Positions 47,706-59,448 of a stretch of DNA of 64,000 nucleotides are shown one piece after another. The DNA lies in contig CP136065.1 of the NCBI GenBank assembly GCA_032622095.1, positions 21,688,134-21,752,133 on the forward strand. The letters run 5' to 3'. Each line of letters opens with the position of its first letter. Position 1 is the stretch's first letter. Source of the DNA: Siphonodentalium dalli. Lineage: Eukaryota > Mollusca > Scaphopoda > Gadilida > Siphonodentaliidae. The notes under the pieces are model-generated. The model worked only from the letters and a program-made list of their open reading frames with translations, was not told where the DNA came from and did not search any database. Position numbers and translations under genes: made by a program.

Positions 47706-48053
47706 CCTCTTCCTATGCTCCGATTGTTTCGCCTAAAATTTCATGATTGATCTGTTCTAAAAATAGTATGTAAAACTGTCCCATAAGGTTGAATGTATAA
47801 TACCTGAGAAATTGAAATAAAATCATAATTAATTGATAGAACCATTTACAGACAGATGTCTTTGATTCATATGTGTTATTTTATACCCCAGAAAATACAT
47901 GTATATAAAACTTGTTATGAAAAGATGCACTGTCTTTAATTAAGATGAGCAGACGATTGTCTCCTAGCAACAGCTATACTCCGCCCCTAAGACTGGCTGT
48001 GTAATGATCCATTCCTCGGCTAATTCTTCGTGTCTTCTTTGGTTCTATTTCAG

Positions 48054-48107
48054 GTTATACTTCACCTTTGACATCCACCAGATTACCACTGTTCACTACT
48101 ACACCAA
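48054..48107 (+). CDS. Linker exon B (18 codons)
   Basis: 54 nt between acceptor 'ggttctatttcag' and donor 'A|gtaagc'. In phase 1 it reads GYTSPLTSTRLPLFTTTP, a Thr/Pro-rich spacer. Flanks are the same as for the 25091 microexon ('caccaagtaagcaatttatg' spans both donors), but 30 nt longer inside. It follows MAM exon 2 in matching phase. No further SRCR or MAM exon is visible downstream in the window, so its 3' partner is unknown. Confidence 0.65.
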
Positions 48108-48211
48108 GTAAGCAATTTATGTGAGAATTTTTATCATGCATGCGCATAAAAAGTGACCAAGAGCACTCAGTATCATGTGGTAAGAGAATTGGTTAGATCT
48201 GAGTGACATAG

Positions 48212-49220
48212 AAAATGTATCTAAAGCCCCCACTCTACGGCTGTTATTGTTATATAAGGGTTAGCCCTTTGAACTTGGTTGACCGGAAAATCAGCCAATA
48301 CACAAACCGCCAACGCATTTGGTCCGAAATCAGACCAGCCAATGTACATGTACGTGATAGAAAAAGGGAATGTGGCGTCTATATAGATTGCAAAGGGAAA
48401 CCTGGTGATAAATATTGATGAGCATGGCTTTATAGCAAGGCCATATATTTACTCAATACATGTATATTTCAAAGTCATTTAAATTTGATATTTAGTATTT
48501 TAACAAAATTTTAAATTGGAAAACATAATTGCCACAAACAAATGATGTAAATAAGTTTATTGTTATAATTTGCATAGGAAAACCTGGTGATAACTGTTAT
48601 TGGGATTACATGGCATATAGCAGTAATGCCCTAAGTAATCGATTCCTTAAACACAGCAGAATTATGGGTAACTTTTCAGGATTTAGTCGGAAATATGGCT
48701 TGTTGCCATTCATCAGAAAACTCTCGGGGAGTATGAATAGTCAAGCTGCTGATCAAGACTACCCGGAAGTATAATTTGCCTAATTTATACTCAAAATTAC
48801 GATTGGGGTCCTTTCATTCGATGAACCCAGGAAATATTGCCTTATGTGAATCTTATTTGGAGGGAATACCAGGGAATCTATAACTGATTTTGATAAAAAA
48901 AAAAAAAAAAAAGCCAAAGCTACCCTCGTGTGAGTGGTTTTGCTTTGGTTCGTTAATTAAGCTAGCGTATGATCATATTATTGTTACTAAGAAATTGTTT
49001 TGGATTAAAGTTATTTGGTTATAACCGAAAAGTCTGAAGATGATTTCTATAATGCGCGCAGCTTATTTATATAGTTAATTTGTATTCTAACTTTTCAGTT
49101 ATATTAACTCATATTAAACTTTGTATTCAAACTTTTCAGTTATAACTCATATTAAACAAGAGTTATTTCTATATTAAAAATTTAATCCCAATATTGGTAA
49201 AAGATGACTTCACCAATATC
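48212..49220. other. No gene recognised; one MITE
   Basis: Holds a shortened CAGTAATG MITE at 48621-48730 and a poly-A run at 48896-48912. ORFs are short and unrecognised. Confidence 0.55.
48621..48730. mobile_element. CAGTAATG MITE, copy 11 (half)
   Basis: Left arm only, from CAGTAATGCCC through 'ttgttgccattcatcagaaa'. Confidence 0.65.
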
Positions 49221-49224
49221 TATT

Positions 49225-49835
49225 ATATATTTTGGAAGATCTGTGTGTCTGTGTGTGTGCGTGTGTCTGTCTGTTTCCAATGGACTCGAAAACGGCCGAG
49301 CCGATTTCGATGAAACTTGCTATGTGGGGATATTTTCGGCCGGGGAGTGACATAGGCCTATTAATTTACCCGTGCGATGTGACCTTGAAATCGGGTCATT
49401 TCAAGGTCAAACGCACGAATATCACGGGGTTTTGATGAAACTTGGTATGTGGGGGTACTTTCGTATGGGGAGTCTCATAAGCCTATTCATTTGCCCGTGC
49501 GACGTGACCTTGAAATCGGGTCAATTCAAGGTCAAATCGCGAATTTTGATGGGATTTCGACGAAATTTGATACGTAGGGTTACTTTTGTCCACTGAGTGT
49601 ATTGGACGGGTCGAGTCGTGACCCCGACCTGACCTGGACCTTCAAAATGATCAATTCAAGGTCAAATCGGGTAAAACTGGATGGATTTCGACGGGCACGT
49701 TTGTCGGGTACTTTTGTCCGGGCAGTGTTTTGGACTGGTCAAATCGTGACCCCATTTGACCTTGACCTTCAAAATGGACAATTCAAGGTCAAAGCCTGGA
49801 CGAAGTCGGGTCACCTTCTAGTATTTATATATAAT
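49225..49835. repeat. 124-bp tandem array
   Basis: About five degenerate units. The landmark 'gatgaaacttg.tatgtgggg' recurs at 49309, 49433 and 49557, and 'ttcaaggtcaaa' marks each unit end. It begins with a (TGTG)n tract and 'gccgagccgatttcgatgaa'. Confidence 0.85.
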
Positions 49836-49976
49836 AGAAAAATTATACATTCATTGCAATCAACAATAATGTCTTGGTAACAAATGCCTGTCAATCACGC
49901 ATCCAGTTCAACGGAAACTTTTTTCAATTTTCAAAAAATATTCATTGGTGGCCCAGTTGCAAAAAACGAAGCTCGC

Positions 49977-50435
49977 ATCCCATATAGCACACCTATGTTG
50001 GGCCAACGTCATTTCTATCGTTGGGCCAACGTTGGGCCAACTATGGCTGTTGCCGCTGGCTCGACGACGGATCCCGTCGTCGACTCGACGGTGGTTCGAC
50101 GTCGAGCCGACGTTGGTGCGCCGTCGGGCACCCGACGTTGAAACGACGTCGAACCAACGGTGAATTCCACTAATAATACGACGTTGGGCCAACGTCATTT
50201 CTATCAACGTTAAAAAACCCAACGTTGGGCCAACTATGGCTGTTGCCGCTGGCTCGGCGTCGGCTTGACGTCGGATCCCGTCGTCGACTCGACGGTGGTT
50301 CGACGTCGAGCCGACGTTGGTGCGCCGTCGGGCACCTGACGTTGAAACGACGTCGAATCAACGGTGAATTCCACTAATAATACGACGTTATGGCAACGTT
50401 GGGCCAACGTTGTGTTTGGGCATTGACAAGGACGG
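49977..50435. repeat. Palindromic GTTGGGCCAAC repeat, 186-bp unit
   Basis: Two units starting near 49997 and 50183 ('gttgggccaacgtcatttct' in both), packed with ACGTCG / CGACGT palindromes. It shares its terminus ('atagcacac') and words with the minisatellites at 3240 and 55920. ORFs on both strands are artefacts of the repeat. Confidence 0.82.
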
Positions 50436-51659
50436 ATCGAGGCTCCATTCGTAGGGACGATTCCCCTCACATTAGGGCGTCCTTATAAAAATTAACATCC
50501 GATGAGATACTTTCATACCAATAAATTTAAAGTCCCACATAATGTTTGCAACTTCAAAGTATTATAATTGGAAATAACATTCAAATTCACAAATATAAAA
50601 CCAGAAGAAAATGAAACATATATAGAAAAAAAGTGTATGCCGATTTAAATAAAGACAAAATGACATGTCATTAGTTGTTGATTTTAAGAATCTTGACCAT
50701 CTACTCTCTCTAAAGAAACATATTATTTTATTGGTCTCCTGAATAAAGTTATCGTTAGCTTAATATATATCCCTTTACCATACAAAAGAAATGTGTTTAT
50801 TTCAGCTTAATTTGCGATTTTGTGCTCTCGATAATGTTGGGAACAAAATATTCAAACATTATATGGCTTTAAATTTTGGTCAGGTTACATCTTCTTCGAA
50901 CATCATTATTCTGGATTTGATCTGATGTAGATGTGCAAAATTTGAAACGGCTCAAAGTACATATGATTAAATTAAACCTAGTAATTGCTCATTTACGTAT
51001 CCGTTTTCTAATTAGTCCATAATTATATAAATTCAATGCATGTACACCAATTAATTTTATCTGTTGACATATTATGAAATGAGCAATTATTAAGCTTATT
51101 TGTATCTATGCACATATGTATGCCGCTTGTTGCATATGTTGGAATGATTTATCTGGGAGAAATTAAACCCATGGATCCATAAAGATTAATTTATGTATAC
51201 AAAATCCAACATATTATATGAAATATAATATTTCCATCATTCCATGATCTATCATGAACTGGATTCAGTGTACTCATGGCTCATGCATATATGTATGCAG
51301 AAACTTGGCTTGTATGCAGCAACTGTTTTGTAGGACATTGATTGACAATTCTTTTGAAGAAATCATATCACGAGAGAAACCATTTTATATTCACCTCCTT
51401 GAATATCTGGAATTTACCATTTTCATAGGTTATCATTACGTTATCAATAACTGATGTATCAGATGTATAACTGCCACAACAAGATGAACACACATCATCC
51501 TTTCAGTGCCGATTATCGATACACCGATGAATGCCGAGTTTTTTTTTGCATCTGATTGAATGCACAACACAGGACAAGTAAGAATTTCATCCAAGTGAAT
51601 AACCATAAACTGACGAATTCATGTCGTACATTGTGTTATGTCGGTCGCGCTGGTGTCAG
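50436..51659. other. No gene recognised
   Basis: AT-rich DNA without repeats or exons that I can support. Confidence 0.55.
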
Positions 51660-51857
51660 TCATGCAATAATATTCACAATATAACGATGTGCAACACGAT
51701 ATAGACCATGCTGGAATACTGGTACATGTAAGTTCATATCCCCAAGCCGTTGATGGTTTCGACAGACGAGTAAACTTTGGTCGAATCCGATTGTATAGTA
51801 CCGTAGCTTATACACAAAATATCCAGATCCAGAAACAGGATAGCAAGTAAATAAGTC
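51660..51857 (-). CDS. Candidate terminal exon, function unknown
   Basis: On the - strand a good acceptor ('ctgtttctttcag') precedes an open stretch of 65 codons to a stop: DLFTCYPVSGSGYFVYKLRY, then FDQSLLVCRNHQRLGDMNLH and FQHGLYRV. The spacing of Cys and the FDQSLLVCRNH segment are faintly like the start of a C-type lectin domain, but the WND/calcium half is absent. No partner exon was found. It could equally be a chance ORF after a pyrimidine tract. Confidence 0.25.
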   Translation of the reverse strand, partial: DLFTCYPVSGSGYFVYKLRYYTIGFDQSLLVCRNHQRLGDMNLHVPVFQHGLYRVAHRYIVNIIA

Positions 51858-54800
51858 CTGAAAGAAACAGAGAATAACGTTAGCCCAATGCATTTTCTGT
51901 GTGCAGCTTGACATTGTCACATACTGTACACATCTTGATATATAAGAACCAGACCAATCCTGGAAATTCCTACATGCATTTGCATGCACGAGAGTACTTT
52001 AATTATTTGACCGGTTGCCAATGATATATATAAAATATGTATGCATATGGTACTTTAATAATTTATTCGAACGGTTCCCGATAGTATCTAGATACTATAC
52101 ATTTGCACACGGTACGTAATCGTTACATATACTGGTATCGAGGAATTCGTGAGTTGGAAGGACTTGAGCACGTGCTGATGACACCGACGCCGGTAGGCGG
52201 GGGTGTTATGTGCACGCGAAGTTTTTCTCAACTCATGAATATCTCTGAGAACAGCAGGTAATTATCTTATGTACCCAATACCCACGATCGTCTCAATCAA
52301 CCAATTGGTCACGGATTCTCAAAACTCGCTAAGCCTACGTACTGCTCACTCTCGTCGGTGTCAAAATCGGAATGGATATGCAGAACGGGGTTTGAGAACG
52401 GGGGGGGGGGGGGTAATATGTTTTCCCAACTTGACCAAGTTTCATCTGGTCTCCCATTCGATGCTGAGTTTGAAATCCAACACACTACCATTTAATAGCT
52501 ATAATATAGTCTTTGTAGAAAATAATATAATGTACTCTAAATATTACATATCTGTTGGGAACCGAAACTATCCAGACGATCTCAGAAAGATTTTGCCTGA
52601 AATTCAACTTATGTTATTGAAAATTCCAAATCTTGAAATTAGCTCACCGCATAATAATGACCAAAACGTTAGGCATTCCATGGCTGCCACGATATTCATT
52701 AGAAATTTGGAAAGGTAAACTATCGAAATGATCTCAAAACAGATTTTGCCTAAGATGTTCAACTTATAAAGTTATTGAAAATTTAAAATGTTGAAATTAT
52801 TTGGGGGGGGGGGGTAATACCTCGACCTCTATCGCCACATCCATGTTGCGATCACCCTAATTATTTGTTCTAACCCACAACCTCCCAGTGTGGGCAATCT
52901 TACTGTCAGGTCAGGGACATACGGGTAAGGTTGTCCCGCCCCATTGACTTTGACCAAAATGTTCAACAGTTAGGCATTTCATGACTGACACGACATTAAT
53001 TTAAGTTATTGAAAATTCCAAAATGTTGAAAAGTTTGACAAAAATTGGAGAGGGGTGGTAACACCTCAATGTTCAAACCCCTGTCGCCACATCCATTTTT
53101 GCACACATTACCATATTTATTCCAACCCACATTGTCACAGATATTAATTCCTTACTGTCAGGGGCGTGCGGACAACGGGGTGGGGGCTTGACAACAGCAT
53201 GTTGATAGCAGACCGCCTTTCTGCCAAACTGCTCTAAATGTAGGCCTACTGGTTAGAACAACAAACTATTTTAGTTGGTAGGTTGGTGAGCCCCAAGCCA
53301 AGTAATTAATTGATATGAATACCTCAGACAAAATATGGGATGGGTAATATTTGTTTATTGGTTAAAAATGCCCCATATCTATCGCCAAAATTATTTTAAA
53401 AAATCCAAAAGTTGTGCATGTCGCCACGTCCCACATATCCCCAAGAAGTTAAATTACCCGCTCAACAATAACTAATCATGTCTATTATTGGGGGTGGTGT
53501 TCAAATTTATGTTTTAGGGACACGCGGAATTTAATACAGTGACAACGTCCATTATGTAGTCATTAAATTTTGTCGTTTGTGGGGGATGCATCAATACACA
53601 AATTGACCCCAACCAAATACATAAATCCTAATATATTACTCAACGTTACGACTCTAGGCCTATACACTACAGCTGAAATAATTATTGTGACAACGTAATA
53701 ACTTCCTTCCAACAGCTCCAGTCATGTGAACATTGACACAACGTATCAATATGACATGCTTCTTTGACGTAAACAATGTAAAATGATACGCACGTAATGT
53801 AAAGTTTGTAAAAGGAAATTATAATTTTTGCAACTATGGGTGTATGCCCATTGCTGGGCAGCGGAGCGCGTTTCAAACCCCTGTGACGTGAGTCATTGTA
53901 GAAAAGAGTTGAAAATTTCATGTCTGACACATCATTACTTGGTAACTTTAAGTACGTGTTTTCATTGTCTGATTTTCCAACAATCAGTACGAATATTTTT
54001 GTTTACACCTCCAGTATCATATTTTTTCAACTTTTAGACTTTAGTAAAAATTGTTGTCTGAAATGAACACCATTTTGGAAATGTTCCAGTCTTATTCAAT
54101 TTGGAAATTGCCAACAGTTGAAAAGCCTGGGTACCGGTTGGAAAGTTTCAATGCAAAGCGGGGCGGGGGTGTGTAAATGGAAACTCGCGAAGGAGTTTGG
54201 TGTCTGGTTCAAGAGGAAATTCAGCGTTGACACACCATAACAAAGACCATGTAGCCACGTCACTGATTCGGAGACCATAAATAGGTACATGTACATATTT
54301 CAGAAACTAAAAACTTCCCCGGGAATCATACTCGAAAGAGCAGATAGACCCTTTCACACCTCAATATAAGACCCCCTCCGATTAAGTGTGTACTGGTAAT
54401 CACACAAGAATGGCCTGGTTGACAAAATATTGATACATTGGCGTCATTTGCTCTGGTAAGTACTTCCCATTGTCATTTTCCAGCTGTTTTAAATTTTTCG
54501 CACAGAAGTGAAACGAACGCTCTTTATTTATAACATATCAGGAATATATAGACGAACACGGAACGCTCCGTGTAAATAGCTGATTTTTGGTTGGGACCCA
54601 AACATCGTGTTCAATCTTGTATTTGTTATGACGTCAATGCATCTTTCTGTAACATTTATTTATCGACCTATTTCGATACGGGGAAAAATCCACACGAGAA
54701 TATTATTAGGTGTATTTTGGAGCGCAAACCGACAAGTGGATTTAAGGTACCGGTTGGAAAATACCGAATTAAGGGAGGTTGTTCGAATATAGTTACTTAG

Positions 54801-55919
54801 CATTTGGCAAACTCCATGCATAAATCAATCTCCTACATAACAGGGCGTCAGACACCGTAGCGAGGGGACTGAACTCTGGTTTGCAGCTTGAGCATTTTAT
54901 TCAACGAAAGGGGGTGGTGCAATCGTAAATTCCTATTCTGGTAGTACACGTACACCCCCCCCCCAACAGCTATAAGCATAATAGCCTATTAGGGTATACA
55001 ACTGAAAGTGGAACGGTGTCCACTGTCGTAGGCTGAACTTAATTATCCATGGAAATACATGACAGGGACGTGACTAGATGGGTTTCAGCGTTGGGGAGGG
55101 GTGCACCCCCCCTGTGCATTAGCATTATTCTAAATGGATCAGTAGTATTGTTGCCACAACCAGAAGAGGAACGGAATACACTGAGAACATTTTGAGATCC
55201 GAACCCGAAAATAGCAAACTCCTAACGTCTAGACTGGCCTCAAGAATTCCAATTGTTGTCCAACCTGAGACCCCCCCCCCACCCTAAGGACGTAAAGTTT
55301 CCAACTGATGCCATTTCAGTCAATTTTGTTTACCAAAAGTAGGACAATGTGCAAATGATGTTAATCAAACTACGATAACAATCTCAACCTATAATATTGT
55401 TGGTGTGACCGTGCGAAAGTTCCAATTAATGTTGTGTCATGTATGAAATATCCATCTGTTGACAATTTTGACCAAAGTTGTGATGGGGTGGGGATGTGAG
55501 ACACCCGTGCAACACCCCTGCCGCCATGTCCCTAAATCCATGGATCGTGAAATTTAGATAGTAATTAGAATGACATTTGCTTCCTCGTACAGTCGGATGC
55601 CATCACACGAAACTGACATAAATTTATTTGTTTTCGTTTCTGAGAATTGAAGGGTTAAACTTCAAATTCAAACTTTAAGTTGGTTGTGGAGGAAATGAAT
55701 CGGACGACGCACGCTTATCGTTGAAATTCCAAGTTATTCGGAATGATATTCTCAACTAAAGTACTTACCGTACTTCTTCGGGTCCCTATAGCTGGTGATG
55801 GTGTTCCGTGGTGCATTATCCAAATAATAAACCAAAAGCGTTATTTGAAAAAGAAACACGCGACCAGTTAAGAATGACGTTAAAATGACGCTACGACGTA
55901 ATCGACCGATTTCTCCACA

Positions 55920-56335
55920 CTATGACCAACGTTGGGCCATCGTTGGTCCAACGTCGACATCTAACGCACCTACTAACCTCACATATCGCCTAACGTTTTC
56001 AACGTCGGGCCAACGTTAAACCAGCGGTAAAACCAACGTTGCCCCAACGTTGGTTGTCCAACGTCGGGCCAACGTAGCCATGTTTGAAACGCGCAAAATC
56101 TGACGCATGTCGACGTTGCGCCATCGTTGTACCAACCACAAAAGCCGACGTTGCGCCAACGTAATTATTCCAACGCAAGTCGACGTTGGGCCATTGTCGT
56201 ACCAACCACAAAAGCCCACGTTGGACCAACGTAATTATTCCAATGCAAGTCGACGTCGGGCCATCGTCGGACCAACCACAAAAGCCGACGTTGGTCCAAC
56301 GTAATTTTTCCAACGTTGGCCCAATGTACGTGTGC
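55920..56335. repeat. Palindromic minisatellite, 70-bp unit (copy 2)
   Basis: Same structure as 3240-3640; 'accacaaaag' recurs at 56135, 56205 and 56275. One extra 'ccaacgttggcccaatgtac' segment near 56310 is absent from copy 1. Confidence 0.85.
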
Positions 56336-56398
56336 TATCTGGGATCATGTCAAACATGTGTTGACCGGCATGGTATAGCAAGGTCAGCTACTGGGCAA

Positions 56399-58254
56399 GC
56401 CTGAAAATAGTGTGTCGGTCATTTGAAGAATGAAGTCCCCACAGGGTGAATTTATTGAGTTATCATGCACAGCAGGTTAGCATCACCTCTTGGGATATAA
56501 TTCTGCTTAGATTTCATCTTCAGGGAGGTATCTATAGTCAAAAATTAACATTGTTTTAGTTATATTTTCCTTTCTGGGAAGTATCTATATACCTTAATTT
56601 GCAGAATTTTTAGTCGAGTTTTTTTCCAAAACTCGACTTATAGTTTGATGAGGGACGGTGGGCGGCGGACGGGCTGGCGGCGTGTTTTGCTTATAACTCA
56701 ACCGTTTATTGACGGATTAAAAAAAAATTGGTGTGTGAGTACATATCCATGCCCGTAAGCTGCAGACAAAAAATCGGGTTCGTCCGCACATTTATTACAG
56801 AGTTATGGCCCTTTGAATTTTCAGCTCGTTAGCGCGATAACTTCAACAAACGTTATCCGATTTGATTGAAATTTGGTATATAGGTGTATTCCGAGAATAT
56901 CTCGGATGAGTTCGAAAACCGGCCTCGTCCGATAAAATTTGATAGAGTTATGGCCCTTAACTAGTCATTTTTCACGAATTTTCAGCTCGTTAGCGCGATA
57001 ACTTCAACAAACGTTATCCGATTTGATTGACATTTGGTATATAGATGTCTCCCAAGAATATCTCGGATGATTTCGAAAACCAGCCTGGTCCGATAAAATT
57101 TGATAGAGTTATGGCCCTTAATTAGTCATTTTCCACGAATTTTCAGCTCGTTAGCGCGATAACTTCAACAAACGTTATCCGATTTGATTGAAATTTGGTA
57201 TATAGGTGTCTCCCAAGAATATCTCGGTCGAGTTCGAAAACCGGCCAGGTCCGAACAAATTTGATAGAGTTATGGCCCTTAATTAGTCATTTTTCACGAA
57301 TTTTCAGCTTGTTAGCGCTATAACTTCAACAAACGTTATCCGATTTGATTGAATTTTGTATATAGGTGTCTCCCAAGAATATCTTGGACGAGTTCGAAAA
57401 CCGGCCTGGTCCGATAAAATTTGATAGAGTTATGGCCCTTAATTAGTCATTTTTCACGAATTTTCAGCTCGTTAGCGCGATAACTTCAACAAACGTTATC
57501 CGATTTGATTGAAATTTGGTTTATATCTGTCTCCCAAGAATACCTCGGACCAGTTAAAAAACCGGCCTGGTCCGATAAAATTTGATAGAGTTATGGTCCT
57601 TAAGTAGTCATTTTGTACGAATTTTGAGCTCGTTAGCGCGATAACTTCAACAAACGTCCTCTGATTTGTTTAAAATTTGGTATATAAGTGTCTTCCAATA
57701 ATATCCTGGACGAGTTCGAAAACCAGCCTGTCCCAATAAAATTTGATAGAGTTATGGCCCTTAATTAGTCATTTTTCGTGAATTTTGAGCTCGTTAGCGC
57801 GATAACTTCAACAAACGTCCTCCGATTTGTTTAAAATTTGGAATAGACATACTTGCCAAGAATATTTCGGACGAGTTCGAAAACCAGCCTGGCCCGATAA
57901 AATTTGATGGAGTTATGGCCCTTAATTAGTCATTTTTCGATTTTACCTATTAATTAGTCTACCGATACTGATGCACACCAATTGGCGGTAGCCACCGGCG
58001 GTAAGCCACCGAAAACGAGACACAGCATCTCTGATGCCACCTCTTGTTTTTATTGAGGTGACTATTGGGTAAACATAACCATGCAACTTCAACTGGGGAA
58101 CTACAATCTGATCCTAGCTCTCCCATAGCAGTTTAGGCCTGAACAGAATGAGGTCCTCAGAGGGTGAATTTGGTGATGCTAGCCCCACCATATGGGATTA
58201 CATCACTACTAAATTCACCCACTGGGAAAAATGACAGACACACTATTTGCAGGC
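56399..58254. mobile_element. Foldback TIR element, copy 2 (interrupted)
   Basis: Ends match copy 1 at 3695-4840; enlarged by the 56609-58046 insert. The left part also has a small deletion near 56487 relative to copy 1. Confidence 0.75.
56609..58046. mobile_element. HINE/pearl-like element with 161-bp core repeats
   Basis: The insert is absent at the matching site of copy 1 (about 4625). It opens with a hairpin (AGTCGAGTTTT / AAAACTCGACT). Seven tandem units follow with the word 'gaatttt.agct.gttagcgc' at about 56815, 56976, 57137, 57298, 57458, 57619 and 57780, a period of 160-161 bp. It closes with 'gcatctctgatgc' (5-bp hairpin) and 'cacctcttg' in a T-rich site. A 5' hairpin, tandem core and 3' hairpin in AT-rich target are the known layout of Helentron-associated elements such as mollusc pearl elements; assignment is inference. 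Non-coding. Confidence 0.7.
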
Positions 58255-58795
58255 ATGTTACTAGATGGAGACTGGCTTATATACGGTACCATAAGTTTTT
58301 GTGCTTGCATCCTATAAATTTACATTTGAAAGTGGATTACTTGAATGGCCAGATATATCCATGGTATCTTGCGAGAATATTTTAGCGAATTTGTAGCTCT
58401 GGGTCAAGCAAATGAAATGTCAGGTTCATTGGACTATCTTTTTTATTTGTTCATGTATATTATTGCCAAGCGAAACATTTCTGTCCTGGGCAACGTATGG
58501 CATGAGCTAATATAGCTATGACATGTATGCCTTAGCAGTATACATGATATGAACTAGCGAGGAGTTGACTTTGTAAAAATGGAACAGAACATGTGTAGCA
58601 CGAAATTAGGAGACTTCTTAAAATTGCCTACTTCACAAATATTTTGAGTGCATTTCAGTGTATATTTCGCGCTATGTAAAAACGTGATTTGACCGTTAGT
58701 GATGAAGCGAAATAATGTATTTTATAGTTGTCAAATACGCACTAAAAATAGTGTCAATTTTATAAGGAAAATGTTATTACAAAATCTTATTAAAA

Positions 58796-59412
58796 ATGGA
58801 TATTCCCCCCATTTATGATTTGTGTTGGACCACTTATTATGGAATATTTCCTAAATCTATACCTAGGCGTCCAGACATGGCGTCTAAAAGTTCGAGATTA
58901 CTAACATATGGGGGATGGAATGATGTATTACCTGTAGAAAAAAAGGCTGAAGCTGGGTTATATTATATAGGTTACGAAGACAGGGTCAAGTGTTTCCAGT
59001 GCGGTGGTGGTTTATTCAATTGGAAAAGTGGAGAAATACCCCTTGATAGGACATATTACCCTCAATGTAACCTCGTTCGATTCTTCGATTTCGTCAAGAG
59101 AGACTGTGGCTTCGGTACAAGTTTCAGTCAACACCTGAGTGAGAGTCAAATAGATGCACTTTTGCTGAAGAGGACACAAACAGACGCGATACGCCCGACG
59201 CTACTATTGATACAAACCACACGTCGTTTGCTACTTATGATAACGAAATAACACGTAATGACCCGTGCATTATATGTTTGGATGGCCCAAAAAATATTTG
59301 TTTGCTTCCGTGTTCCCACGTTTGTTCGTGTAAGATGTGTGCAGTAGCGCTAGAAAAATGTCCTGTATGCAGACAAAACGTAACTGCTATGACGAAAGTT
59401 TTCTTATTATAA
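58796..59412 (+). pseudogene. BIR-RING inhibitor-of-apoptosis-like gene with one frameshift
   Basis: IAP proteins bind caspases or signalling partners through BIR domains and act as RING E3 ubiquitin ligases. From ATG 58796 the first frame encodes a BIR-like domain: GGWNDVLPVEKKAEAGLYYI (residues 39-58), then VKCFQCGGGLFNW with the CxxC at 66 and 69, and YPQC at 88-91. The His that normally completes the BIR zinc site is missing and the loop before the last Cys is two residues shorter than usual. That frame stops at 59251. A second frame, open across 59161-59412, encodes a C3HC4-type RING (CIICLDGP, LLPCSHVCSCKMC, KCPVC) ending at 59412. The switch falls at a T-run near 59160, so it may be a mutation or a sequencing error. 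The gene converges on the polymerase gene. Confidence 0.82.
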
Positions 59413-59448
59413 GGATATTAATGGTAGCCATTCAAGGTGAAAACAAAA

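Larger units (their letters stand above)
45327..48211. repeat. Dispersed duplication B, with linker exon
   Basis: Direct paralogue of 19648-25215 without the retrotransposon; the empty target site is at 45631-45644. It includes GGCCATCTTGG units (45650-46150), the GGGGTATAC block (46397-46998), MITE copy 10 and the linker exon. Confidence 0.9.
52705..58616. repeat. Segmental duplication, copy 2
   Basis: Direct repeat of 1-5213. It has an extra 161-bp tandem-repeat element (56609-58046) and lacks the Penelope-like insert. Short length differences occur at poly-G tracts and at 53600 and 54340. Its end at 'ggagacttc' coincides with the start of the BIR/polymerase region. Confidence 0.93.

Noticed and set aside
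52175-52225. CTGATGA followed by a GC-rich hairpin as a second hammerhead
   Set aside because: The GAAA core and a closing stem are not in the right places.
53828-54037. 69-codon ORF identical to one at 1091-1300
   Set aside because: Its identity is explained by the recent segmental duplication; it shows no domain and no sign of selection.
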